A DNA stretch of 64,000 nucleotides. Source: Leishmania mexicana MHOM/GT/2001/U1103. Its lineage: Eukaryota > Euglenozoa > Kinetoplastea > Trypanosomatida > Trypanosomatidae. The stretch spans positions 434,001-498,000 of the forward strand of contig NC_018326.1 of assembly GCF_000234665.1 (NCBI RefSeq). Direction: 5' to 3'. A program made the position numbers and the translations under genes. Below the pieces are notes generated by a model that saw nothing but the letters and a program-made list of their open reading frames with translations, made no database searches and was not told where the DNA came from. Shown one piece after another: positions 39,453 through 48,302 of this stretch; position 1 is the stretch's first letter, and each line of letters begins with the position of its first letter.

Positions 39453-42293
39453 ATGTCCGCGTCAGCGGCTGCAGCCACCCCGCGCATCGCGGGTGAAAGT
39501 GGCCACGGCACTATTGGTGGAAATCAAGAAGTGAATCCGCATGCACGAGACCCTCACTCCCCGCAGTCTCACCACGCCGAGTACGCTGGAGGATCGCCAA
39601 GCGGAGGCAAGAGCCGTGTCAGCATGCATGCCAGCACTGCAGGCGGCACGGCGCACCGCCAGGTGATCGGCAACTACGAGCTCGGCCGCGTCCTCGCCAC
39701 GGGTGACTTCGACTGTCGCACACGTCTGTGCAGGCACATCACCACCGGTGTGCGGTATGTGGTGCGCGTGTACGACAAGCGCGTGCTGGCGGAGGCGCAG
39801 TGGATGTGGGACCGTGTGGCGGCGTCGATCCGGGTGCAGCGTACCCTGCCCAAAAGCAAGTATGTGCTGGAGATGGTCGAGTGTTTCGAGTCGAACACAT
39901 CCGTGTACATGCTGATGCATCTGTTTCCGTCCATGAACATCACCAAACTCTTCACCGACGCCGCCGCACGGGCAAAACTCCTGTCTTGCCTGCAGACCAT
40001 GTCGCGAGCCCCTGCTCATTCTTCTGCCGCTGCGACCTCGGCCGGCGCACCGACAACGGAGCCGGAGACAACGGAGAAGGGAGCACCTCACCGGAAGTCG
40101 AGCCGCTTGCGGGCGCTGTCAGCCACCGATCCGACGAGCACACCCGAAGGCATATCGTCGCGCCGGCTGAAGAAGAACATTTGGGCCCCCAGCACTGCCG
40201 CCTCGACGATGGACGGCGCTAGCACCTCGCCGATGGCGGTGGCCTCTGTCAACCCCTTCCTTGGCGCGGCAGTGCCGTCGCACGTGCCGCTGTCGCTCAC
40301 TCGCGACCTCTTCGAGCAAGCCGTGAAGGGTGTGTTGCACCTGCACCAGTACAACGTGGTCCATACCGGCATCGCTCCTGATCACCTCCTGGTGGGGGCC
40401 AATGGTCTGCTGCGTATTAGCAACATGGTCTCGTGCTGTTTCTGTGCGCAAGGTGATCGACTGCATGAGCTCCGCGGCACGCGACACACTGTCGCTCCGG
40501 AGGTGCTGCGGGGCGAGTCCTACGACCCCTACCTCGCCGATGCCTGGGCTCTCGGTGTCGTCCTGTACTTCATGCTGAACCATGGCCGCTACCCACACGA
40601 CGGCGCGAGCACCCTTCGACACATTCTCCAGGCCCGAGTGCGGCCCTCACGACCTGGACTGCCGCCTGTCGCACTGGACCTCGTCTCCCGCCTACTGCAG
40701 GCCTCCCCAGAGGAGCGGCTGCCGGCCGATGCTATCCTAGCCCACCCCTTCTTCTCAACGCCTTTTCCAACCATTGCCGAAGAAGCAGCAGCGGAGGCGG
40801 CGGAGCTGCAGGGGCAGCACGTGCCCCACAGACTCACCACCGGTGCGGCTGCCCATGGCGAGCACAGCGCTGTAAGCTACAGAAACAACGGAAACGGACT
40901 TCGACTGCGGAGCAACGAGAAAGTGGTCGGCGCCGGCAGGCAGAAAGCATCATCGCCGCTCTGGGAGTCACTCGTGACCTTTGGGAGTGGCGCCAGCATC
41001 ACCGGCAGAGATGAGGTGGACACTCCGGGGCTCGACCCTCAGCACGACGGCGACGCATCCCCAGCTGAAGAAGGCTTGGGACGGAGCTGCAGAGACACAG
41101 CCTGCCCGCCGCGAGCTGGTCTTTCCACGCACCAGCTTTCTGCCGCGCCGCCGTCTCCGTCGGCGTCCATGAAACGTGCGCACCTCGCCGCAGCGAGCCC
41201 GCGCAAATCGGTGGCGGGGTCAGTGTCGGCACCGCGCCGCCCCGTCTGGTGCCCCCGGCTGGCGCCGACGCTGGACGCCCTGGAAGACCTCGCAGGGCGT
41301 GTGATTCAGTACCACTACCGCCAAATGAAGCACCGCCAGCAGTACCGAGCCGAGACCCGTGCGCTGGTGGCGCGCAGTCAGAAGATGCGTCAAGCAAAGG
41401 CGGACGAAGAGGACATCAGTGCCCAGCAACAGTCCTTGCTGGGTTTAACCCCCGCCGTCGTTGTTCTATCCAGGCCGCTGAGCTCTGACCGTGTATCGTC
41501 GGCCGCAGGCACGGTGACGCCGAAGCAGGACGAGGCCCTTCACCGGCAACGGCAGCGACAGCAGCAACGGAGCGACGTGTATCTGAAGCAGAAGTCGGTG
41601 ATGGCGGTGAGTGTGTTGGACGCTGCTGCAGGCTCGCAGTCGCCAAGCTCTGCTCACCCTCGGACTGCGACGAATGACAGTGTTCACACGGGTGGTCCTT
41701 TGGAAGGCGAGCCGCTGTCCCACTGGTACAAGTTCGGCACGGCTTCTCCAGCCTCGGTGATTCAGTCCGTGCATGCAAGCGGGGCAAATAGCGTTGTCAT
41801 TGGCACCGGCGCAGGCTCATCCAGCACCCTCGACCGCGACGATGACGGCACCGAGAGCAGCCTAATCAGCAGCCTCGACGGTGCGCTGCGCGCCAACGTA
41901 GCCGAGAGCACAAATGCTGTCGCCTCCTTCGACACAACCCCGCAAGAGTCGCTGAAGCTTCCTGTACCCCTTCCACTCAATCAGCGCAGGTCCGGCAGCA
42001 GCGTTCGGGCGTGCGGTAGCGCAGCCAACAGTGTTTTCATAGCACCGCCCCCGCTTCGCCCCTCCTCCAACTCCGCGCTGCCTACGTTAACGTCGCTACA
42101 CGGCCTAGGCGGCAGTGTCGGTCACTCCATCGATCGCGCACGCGTGGGGGAGGGGATGACGGTGAAGAATGATGAGAGGTGCCCGTTGTGCCACCGCGAG
42201 CCCTACATGATGCGGGCTATTGGCATTCGCCCATACGGGGGCACCCCTTACGTCTACGCGGATGGCAAATTTATGAAGGTGTTGTCGGCGTGA
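39453..42293 (+). CDS. Protein pseudokinase, CAMK/SNF1-like fold, with C-terminal Cys motif
   Basis: 946 residues from the ATG at 39453, preferred over 39084 because pyrimidine tract and acceptor AGs lie between them. Kinase fold spans about 73-435. Every catalytic signature is altered. The Gly-rich loop reads LATGDFD (81-87). The VAVK lysine aligns to Arg105 in YVVRVYDK. HRDLKPEN reads HTGIAPDH (304-311), losing Asp, Lys and Asn. DFG reads NMV (324-326). Structural landmarks are kept: VAPEVLRG (APE 348-350), DAWALGVVLYFML, and PEERLPADAILAHPFF. An insertion of about 90 residues separates the N- and C-lobes. The region after 440 is Ser/Ala-rich, and the extreme C-terminus has CPLCHREP followed by a conserved-looking PYGGTPYVYADGKFMKV. 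By sequence this is almost certainly inactive as a phosphotransferase, more clearly than the kinase-like gene upstream. Confidence 0.82.
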   Translation: MSASAAAATPRIAGESGHGTIGGNQEVNPHARDPHSPQSHHAEYAGGSPSGGKSRVSMHASTAGGTAHRQVIGNYELGRVLATGDFDCRTRLCRHITTGVRYVVRVYDKRVLAEAQWMWDRVAASIRVQRTLPKSKYVLEMVECFESNTSVYMLMHLFPSMNITKLFTDAAARAKLLSCLQTMSRAPAHSSAAATSAGAPTTEPETTEKGAPHRKSSRLRALSATDPTSTPEGISSRRLKKNIWAPSTAASTMDGASTSPMAVASVNPFLGAAVPSHVPLSLTRDLFEQAVKGVLHLHQYNVVHTGIAPDHLLVGANGLLRISNMVSCCFCAQGDRLHELRGTRHTVAPEVLRGESYDPYLADAWALGVVLYFMLNHGRYPHDGASTLRHILQARVRPSRPGLPPVALDLVSRLLQASPEERLPADAILAHPFFSTPFPTIAEEAAAEAAELQGQHVPHRLTTGAAAHGEHSAVSYRNNGNGLRLRSNEKVVGAGRQKASSPLWESLVTFGSGASITGRDEVDTPGLDPQHDGDASPAEEGLGRSCRDTACPPRAGLSTHQLSAAPPSPSASMKRAHLAAASPRKSVAGSVSAPRRPVWCPRLAPTLDALEDLAGRVIQYHYRQMKHRQQYRAETRALVARSQKMRQAKADEEDISAQQQSLLGLTPAVVVLSRPLSSDRVSSAAGTVTPKQDEALHRQRQRQQQRSDVYLKQKSVMAVSVLDAAAGSQSPSSAHPRTATNDSVHTGGPLEGEPLSHWYKFGTASPASVIQSVHASGANSVVIGTGAGSSSTLDRDDDGTESSLISSLDGALRANVAESTNAVASFDTTPQESLKLPVPLPLNQRRSGSSVRACGSAANSVFIAPPPLRPSSNSALPTLTSLHGLGGSVGHSIDRARVGEGMTVKNDERCPLCHREPYMMRAIGIRPYGGTPYVYADGKFMKVLSA

Positions 42294-42598
42294 GGTGGTG
42301 CGAGGGCCAACGCTGCGTGAATGTGCGTGCACATGCGGGGTGAGCGGCTGATGAGCACATCGCCAACTTGGTTCTCCTCCTCCTCTCACAACGCAGCTCG
42401 GCCAGTGTGCTCCGGCAGACCGGTCACACCAGGCCCCCACTCCCACCCTACCAGACTACCAATGTGAATGATGATACGGCGCAACGCCGCTACACGACTG
42501 TTTCTCCCTAATCCCTTTTATGGCGCGCGCGTCCCTCACACGCTGTCGTTCGTGACGCTGTTGTTGCTCATCCGACGGCACAACGGAGGCCCTCCTCC

Positions 42599-42648
42599 TG
42601 CGTGTGTGCGTGTGTGCGTGTGTGCGTGTGTGCGTGTGTGCGTGTGTG
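42599..42648. repeat. TGCGTGTG octanucleotide repeat
   Basis: About six units of an 8-bp TGCGTGTG pattern. Alternating purine-pyrimidine sequence, so a possible Z-DNA former. Confidence 0.9.
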
Positions 42649-42960
42649 CTCCATATTTGATGTATTCAACTGCCCCTCTTCACTAATCTCTATGTCTCTG
42701 TGTGCGTGTGTGCGTGTGCGTATGCGCGTCCTCATTCCCAGTGACTGTGCGTGCAATAGTATCGCCTTCTCCACCGCTCCCCACCCCCCCCTCTCCCAAA
42801 CCCCAGCCTCCTCCCTCTCCCCCTGTCCGCCCATGTTCATACGTGCTAAGGCGGACGTGCTGTGTTGTGCCCCACCTCTACCTCGATCTCCCGTGCATCA
42901 TCATTCATCCGTCACCCTCGTCCTCGTCCAGCCTCACATGTTGCCGTCCACATACATCCT

Positions 42961-43000
42961 GCACACACACACATATATATATATATATGTATATATAAAT
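42961..43000. repeat. CA/TA alternating repeat
   Basis: A CA run passing directly into a TA run, unusually AT-rich for this window. Confidence 0.9.
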
Positions 43001-43606
43001 CGTTACCCCTGCCTGTGTGTCTGTGTGTGTGAACCCACCTTCTTGGGACATATCCCCTTCTCCCTCTCCCTCCCTCCCTGCCTCCCTCCCTCCCCCTGCT
43101 TCGTGTTGCCCTTCGGCTTGCCCAATGTGCGTAACCCCTTTCACAGCCTTCTTTTCCTGTATGTACATATCTTGTGCATGGTGGGTCAGCGCGTGTGTGC
43201 GCCGGTAAATGGAGGTCGAGCAGTTCCCACGCCAGATCGCACGTGAAAACGAACACGTCCAGCAGAAGCGCAAGGAGTAGGGGGGTGGTCGTTCATGGAT
43301 TTCCACTCACGGACCGTGTGCGCGGGGAAGCCAACAGGGTGGGATGTGTGCGAACCTCGGTGGCGTGGCGTGCGCGTCGCGAACGGAACATCAACGCCAC
43401 AGCGAGGGCGGTGTGTGACTCATCGGTCGTGCTCATCACCTTTTGTCTGTGTGTGGATGGGGAGGGAGGTAGGGAGAGGTCAGGGCTCCCGCTCGCTCGG
43501 GCGCTCTTGCTTCTCTCCTTCCTCAACCTCCCCCCCCCCCCACCCCCGCACCCCCTCAACGCCGCCGCCATTGGCTCCGTGGAGTCTTGTGCGCAATGTC
43601 TGGCAT

Positions 43607-43691
43607 TACCCTTTCATCTTTCTCCCCACCCCTCCACCTTACTCTGTCTGTTGTACTCGTCCCCCTCCGGTCCTGTGCGTCTTGCATGCAG
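43607..43691 (+). promoter_or_regulatory. Predicted polypyrimidine tract and spliced-leader acceptor for the 4-TM gene
   Basis: A long T/C tract without any AG runs from about 43607 to 43682 and ends in GCATGCAG with AG at 43690-43691. This places the ATG at 43596 outside the mature mRNA. The first ATG after it (43718) opens a tiny upstream frame, Met-His-Pro-stop (43718-43729), before the main start at 43770. Confidence 0.6.
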
Positions 43692-43769
43692 CGCGTGAAC
43701 GGGCAGGACTGCAAAGGATGCATCCTTGAGCGAACACACACACACACCTGTACACGCGCGTGCAGACAC

Positions 43770-45113
43770 ATGGCCCTCTCTTACCACGTTGTGCTCTCCT
43801 TGCTTCTTGTCTTCTCCTTCGCAGATGTGGTGCTTCTCAGCGTCCGCACACTCGTCTCGCGGCGCTACCACAGCCTCACCCTCTGCTACGCGCTGATGGC
43901 GGTGCAGGAGTCCATTCTTGTCTTTGAGCTCCTCGCGGTGCTGGGTCAAGTGCTCTCGACATACCTCGTCACGGCCTGCATGTGGGCGGACACAGCATCG
44001 CTGCTCGGCGCTTTTACACCGCTGTGGCTGCTACGCACCTTCCTCACAGCCTTCACCGTGATCTACAAGGACATTCTGCTCCCTCGTTGGTCATCGGCAG
44101 CGGCATCCACTGAAGTTTGGGGATTTCTCTCTCACGCCTCTCGCGCCTGGCGCGCCGCCGGCTATGGCGCGGTCGTCTCCCTCGACGTCGCTTGCTTCTG
44201 CTTCTACTATCTATCCGCCGTGTATGTGCTGGCCTACTTGTCGGAGAAGCGCCTCTATGTGCCGTATCATCGCCGGCGCTGGCGACATTTGAATTCGCAG
44301 CGCGCACTCACGGCTGCCGCCGCCACAGCCGTCGTGGATGAAGAGAACCGAGAAGCAGCGCGCCGGAAGCGGTGGCGAGAGGAGCGACAAGGCGGCGCAA
44401 GGAGGGCAGATGGCGATGGTGGGGGTGAGGCCGTCGTCAGCTACCCGACCGTGATGTCACTCACCCGCACCCCGTCCTTTCGGCAGTGGGAAGCGGTGCT
44501 GCAGCAACAACAGCAAGAAACGGGCAATGGGAGACGCGTCACAGACGGCGATTGCCTTGCACCGCCACGTGCATGCGCGGGAGGAAGCCCGGGAGACAAG
44601 TCGTTTTCCAGTACGGCCACGGCGGTCCCTGAGAGTTCCACGCAACCGCCCTCGGCAGCGCATCGGAGCTCACTGGAGGTGACCACCGCGGCGACGGCGA
44701 AACCGCAGCGGCCTGTGCAGCAGCATCACGGGAAGCCGCCCGCACGGACGCCTCGTGGCGTGGCCACCGCGACCGCCACCACCAGTGTTGGCTCACTGAA
44801 GCAACCGCGGCCAGTCTCCCTCGTCACGAACTTGCCGCCCCTTCAGCTGCAGCGCCGCTTCACTATCAGCAATAGCCCAGAGGAAGAGAGGCACTTGCAC
44901 CAGTTCGCCGCCGCGCTGGCCGAGCACGGCTACACGTCAGCGCCGTCGCAGACGGGCAAGGCCACGCCGGAGCTGCCGTCAAGCAAGTCGCATGTAAAGA
45001 TGAGCGACGGTGTTGCTGTGAAAAGCGGAACTCCGTCTATCACAGAGGTGCCGATGGCGCACGAGCGAGGTGAGGCTGACAAGGAGCTGGACGCCGGCAA
45101 CATTCTCTCCTAG
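43770..45113 (+). CDS. Four-helix membrane protein, TMEM138-like
   Basis: 447 residues from the ATG at 43770, the first long frame after the predicted acceptor. The first 165 residues hold four hydrophobic helices at about 4-25, 37-65, 77-99 and 132-157. The remaining 280 residues are polar, Ala/Thr/Pro-rich and probably cytoplasmic and disordered. The helix number, spacing and N-terminal pattern (YHVVLSLLLVFSFADVVLL) resemble animal TMEM138, a four-span ciliary transition-zone protein of about 160 residues conserved in flagellated eukaryotes. In that case the long tail is a lineage-specific addition. This resemblance is judged by eye and helix pattern. The membrane topology is well supported; the family name is tentative. 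No signal peptide cleavage site is evident. Confidence 0.78.
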   Translation: MALSYHVVLSLLLVFSFADVVLLSVRTLVSRRYHSLTLCYALMAVQESILVFELLAVLGQVLSTYLVTACMWADTASLLGAFTPLWLLRTFLTAFTVIYKDILLPRWSSAAASTEVWGFLSHASRAWRAAGYGAVVSLDVACFCFYYLSAVYVLAYLSEKRLYVPYHRRRWRHLNSQRALTAAAATAVVDEENREAARRKRWREERQGGARRADGDGGGEAVVSYPTVMSLTRTPSFRQWEAVLQQQQQETGNGRRVTDGDCLAPPRACAGGSPGDKSFSSTATAVPESSTQPPSAAHRSSLEVTTAATAKPQRPVQQHHGKPPARTPRGVATATATTSVGSLKQPRPVSLVTNLPPLQLQRRFTISNSPEEERHLHQFAAALAEHGYTSAPSQTGKATPELPSSKSHVKMSDGVAVKSGTPSITEVPMAHERGEADKELDAGNILS

Positions 45114-45755
45114 GCGGCGGCGACGTCAACACCGGAACTAGAAGCGGAACAGCACCCCAGCTTTAGCACTTCATGTTGCCTATGAGCGCCACGCAAGACG
45201 CAGGCGCACCCAGCTGAGCTGTGCTGCTCCGTATTGTCCTCCCCGTGCGTGTGTGACCTTTTGGGGACTGCTGATGCGGAGTAGAGTTGACGACGGCGCG
45301 CCCGTCGGCCGCACCGCGTGCGCCCCTCTCCCCACTCCACCCCTTCTTTAGCCTGCAAGTGTGCGCAGAGGTGAAGACAAGTGCGTGATAGAGAGGCACG
45401 TAGCGCATAGACATGCACTCCTATGAACTCCCCCACCCCTCTCTCTATATATATGTAAAAGGTAGATGGAGATCAATGCGCAATGGTGCGCGACACGCCG
45501 CTGCTTCCCGCATGTGTCATCGTCGCTGGCGGCGATTTTGTTAGTGCTGCGGAGTCGGCCACGCAGCGACCGCTTTCATTTTTTGTGCTCGCTGTTCATC
45601 GCCCTACCCGTGCGCTTGTACTTCCCCCCCCTCCCTCCCTCCTCCACACACCGCCGTCACTGCTGCAAGCATTTTCTTCACCCCGCTGAAGCTAAAGAAG
45701 GCCGGAAAAAGCAGCAGTAGTTCTTACATATCCTCGCACATACACGCGCGCACGC
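45114..45755 (+). other. Intergenic region
   Basis: About 640 bp. Short TA run near 45444-45455, a C-rich tract at about 45626-45650 and an A-rich stretch before the next start. AGs follow the pyrimidine patch around 45661-45684. Nothing else supported. Confidence 0.6.
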
Positions 45756-46448
45756 ATGTCATCCTCAGCGGCACTGACACGAAGGAAAACGCGCTACCAT
45801 GAGCAGTTTGGCCTTCCGTCCTTCGACGATCATGTCTTCGTCGTCTTCGGCTACGGCTCCATCTTGTGGAAGCAGAACTTCGAGTTCGACGCGGAGTACG
45901 AGGCGTACATCAAGGGTTACAAGCGCGTTTTCTACCAGGGCTCACGCGATCACCGCGGGGTGCCGGGCAAGCCGGGCCGTGTGGTGACGCTGCTGCCCTC
46001 GGAGGACAAGGAGCAGCGCGTGTACGGCAAGGCGTACCAACTGCCGGCGGACCCTGAGAAGCTGAACACGATCTTCCAGGCGCTGGATGTGCGCGAGAAA
46101 GGTGGATATGAGCGCCTCTTCGTGACCATCTACGACGCCCACCCGTCGCTCGCCGCCGTCGGCGGCGAGGACCGCCCGCTAAAATTGGCAGACAAGGGCA
46201 TGGACACGCCCAGCAAGGCGATGGTGTGCCTGTGCTACAACGCCACCGAGGACAACGCCGACTACCTCGGTCCTGCCACGATGGAGGCCATGGCACGTCA
46301 GATCCTGAACAGTACTGGGCAGAGCGGGCCGAACCGTGAGTACTTATACAACCTCGACCGTGCGCTGCGGGACATGGGGGCGGCAGACCCGCACGTCTTC
46401 GAGCTCGCGGCGCTGGTGAGGCAGCTGGAGGTCGAGTGTCCGCCGTAA
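45756..46448 (+). CDS. ChaC-type glutathione-specific gamma-glutamylcyclotransferase, copy A
   Basis: 230 residues, close to the usual ChaC length of 180-230. Enzymes of this family cleave the gamma-glutamyl unit of glutathione, releasing 5-oxoproline and Cys-Gly, in the cytosol. Visible landmarks: the glycine-rich substrate loop FGYGSILW (31-38), YxKGYxRVFYQGSxDHRG-type strand, the REKGGY segment (113-118) whose Glu114 is the likely catalytic acid, YLGP, and the final SGPNREYLYNL helix. In trypanosomatids the pathway would bear on glutathione and trypanothione turnover; that is inference. The first half is almost identical in DNA to copy B, while the second half is clearly diverged. This copy has the canonical family signatures and is the better candidate for the active enzyme. 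Confidence 0.92.
   Translation: MSSSAALTRRKTRYHEQFGLPSFDDHVFVVFGYGSILWKQNFEFDAEYEAYIKGYKRVFYQGSRDHRGVPGKPGRVVTLLPSEDKEQRVYGKAYQLPADPEKLNTIFQALDVREKGGYERLFVTIYDAHPSLAAVGGEDRPLKLADKGMDTPSKAMVCLCYNATEDNADYLGPATMEAMARQILNSTGQSGPNREYLYNLDRALRDMGAADPHVFELAALVRQLEVECPP
45788..46098 (+). repeat. 311-bp tract with one mismatch to 47492-47802 (ChaC copy A)
   Basis: 278 identical bases (45788-46065), one A/G difference at 46066, then 32 identical bases to 46098. Offset to the partner is constant at 1704. The mismatch changes Asn to Ser. Outside the tract the genes differ at once. Best explained by gene conversion. Confidence 0.95.
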
Positions 46449-47327
46449 TATGCGGCGAAGAGAAGATATGAGGCGTGTTTTATGGTGCGGTCGGTAGAGC
46501 ATCACGGATCGAACGGAGGCCCTGTGCGCACTGACCCCTTGCCACTGGTGATGCGTGATCTTTGAGTGTGTCTGCGGCCGACCTGTCCAAGCATGGGCCC
46601 GGCAGAGGGGGTCTGTCATGTGCACACACTATGTAGTCTCAGCTTGGCTAATGTTGGAGCAAGTGGACCGGTGCACCGGTGTGCACACTTCGCTTCCCTC
46701 CTCTTCCGTTTGCAGCCAGTCGCTGGTATCAGCGCGTGGTGCAGGGCTTGCCGATGTTCATATACAACCCACACTACCACCACATACGACGCGTCCGTGA
46801 GGTAACTTGTGTGTCGATGGCGTCGCTCTCGCCGATGCACCATCGCTCTACAGGACTGGACCCCCTCTCCTCCCCTCCCCCTCCCTCCCTACCACGCACG
46901 CACACACACACGCACGCATACACCTCACCACATACCCAACACCGTCGCCGTCGCTCTTCCCTCCCGTCCCCGCGCCGCCGCCTCACGCACGCTGCTCATC
47001 AGCACGGCTACGACTGCGAACCACAGGTTCGAGCAATACTCGACACCCACGTACCCGCCAATCTTAGACAACCTCTCCTCCCTTTTTATTCCTTGAATAA
47101 AACTCCACAACCTACTCGACACCTCGTCGTCGTCATTTCTTCGCTTCTCCTTCCCCTCTGCTTAAGCTAACACACGCACGCACACATACACAGGTACTCT
47201 GCTCACAGTCTCCCTCGCACATCAAGCCTTGGCGAAGGCCTCCCCTGTCGGGATAAATCATTCTACGCCTCCCCCCCCAACCCACCACCACAGCCGTCAC
47301 TTGGCCCGGCACATCTCCTTCACCGTC
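46449..47327 (+). other. Intergenic region between the ChaC copies
   Basis: About 880 bp with C-rich patches, a CACG/CA run near 46898-46920 and the pyrimidine tract of copy B. The ChaC B frame is open through non-ATG codons back to 47229, which was not accepted as coding. Confidence 0.6.
47262..47293 (+). promoter_or_regulatory. Predicted spliced-leader acceptor for ChaC copy B
   Basis: C/T-rich run ending in CACAG with AG at 47292-47293, 34 bases before the ATG at 47328. Confidence 0.55.
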
Positions 47328-48302
47328 ATGATGCCCGAAATCGATACCAACGTCTCCGCCGACCACCACTACGGCGCCCATCAGCTACCCGCGGACGGGT
47401 CAACACCGGCCTCGCATGTGGCGGCGTCGCTCCCAAAGATCCTGACGACTCAGCCCAAACTGCCGCCCCAGCACAGCACTGCAACTGCATCAACGCGCTA
47501 CCATGAGCAGTTTGGCCTTCCGTCCTTCGACGATCATGTCTTCGTCGTCTTCGGCTACGGCTCCATCTTGTGGAAGCAGAACTTCGAGTTCGACGCGGAG
47601 TACGAGGCGTACATCAAGGGTTACAAGCGCGTTTTCTACCAGGGCTCACGCGATCACCGCGGGGTGCCGGGCAAGCCGGGCCGTGTGGTGACGCTGCTGC
47701 CCTCGGAGGACAAGGAGCAGCGCGTGTACGGCAAGGCGTACCAACTGCCGGCGGACCCTGAGAAGCTGAGCACGATCTTCCAGGCGCTGGATGTGCGCGA
47801 GAGCGGATATGAGCGCGTGCAGCTGACCCTGTTCAACGCGCACCCGACGACCGGCAACCTGACTACGACGCCGATACTGCCTGCACCGACGCCCAAGTCC
47901 TTCAAGACTGAGAGCTCCACCCAACACGTGATGCCTCCGCGCGAGAATTCTCCCGATGTCGAAGCCGGTGACGCGGAGAAGGTGCTAGACATCTTCAGCC
48001 ACCCGAACGCACCAGCGGTGCAGCCGCGCAAAAACGTCGTGTACCTGTGCTACATTGCGACGGAGCAGAACGAGGAGTACGTCGGTGAGACCTCGATGGA
48101 GGCGATCGCGACGGAGATTCTGGGCTGCGCCGGCGTCAGCGGCTCGAACCGCGAGTACCTCTTCTGCCTTGCCGACTGCCTTCGTGCGATGGGGGCGACC
48201 GACCCGCACGTTTTCGAGCTCGACGCCGTCGCGAAGCGCATCCTGCGTGGTCGGGAGACGGAATTTGCCGCTGGCGCGAAACGGGTCGCCACCATTGTGT
48301 AA
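47328..48302 (+). CDS. ChaC-type gamma-glutamylcyclotransferase, diverged copy B
   Basis: 324 residues from the first ATG after the predicted acceptor; a second ATG follows at once. It has about 55 extra residues at the N-terminus, then joins copy A at RYHEQFGLPSFDDH. FGYGSILW is intact. The REKGGY motif of copy A reads RESGY here (157-161): the Glu (158) remains but Lys is replaced and one Gly is deleted. About 45 residues of low-complexity sequence are then inserted, and YLGP becomes YVGE. The SGSNREYLFCL helix and a C-terminal extension close the protein. Fold certain; whether the altered loop still hydrolyses glutathione, or prefers another gamma-glutamyl substrate, cannot be told. Confidence 0.9.
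   Translation: MMPEIDTNVSADHHYGAHQLPADGSTPASHVAASLPKILTTQPKLPPQHSTATASTRYHEQFGLPSFDDHVFVVFGYGSILWKQNFEFDAEYEAYIKGYKRVFYQGSRDHRGVPGKPGRVVTLLPSEDKEQRVYGKAYQLPADPEKLSTIFQALDVRESGYERVQLTLFNAHPTTGNLTTTPILPAPTPKSFKTESSTQHVMPPRENSPDVEAGDAEKVLDIFSHPNAPAVQPRKNVVYLCYIATEQNEEYVGETSMEAIATEILGCAGVSGSNREYLFCLADCLRAMGATDPHVFELDAVAKRILRGRETEFAAGAKRVATIV
47492..47802 (+). repeat. 311-bp tract with one mismatch to 45788-46098 (ChaC copy B)
   Basis: Partner of the ChaC A tract; the single difference is at 47770. Confidence 0.95.

Larger units (their letters stand above)
42294..43769 (+). other. Intergenic region
   Basis: About 1.5 kb. Holds an octanucleotide TGCGTGTG-type array (42599-42648), a CA/TA run (42961-43000) and several C-rich tracts. 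An in-frame ATG at 43596 for the next gene lies upstream of the predicted acceptor and was rejected. No separate gene supported. Confidence 0.65.

Noticed and set aside
47026..47036. GGTTCGAGCAA, resembling a tRNA B box
   Set aside because: The box is incomplete, no matching A box or cloverleaf stems are visible nearby.
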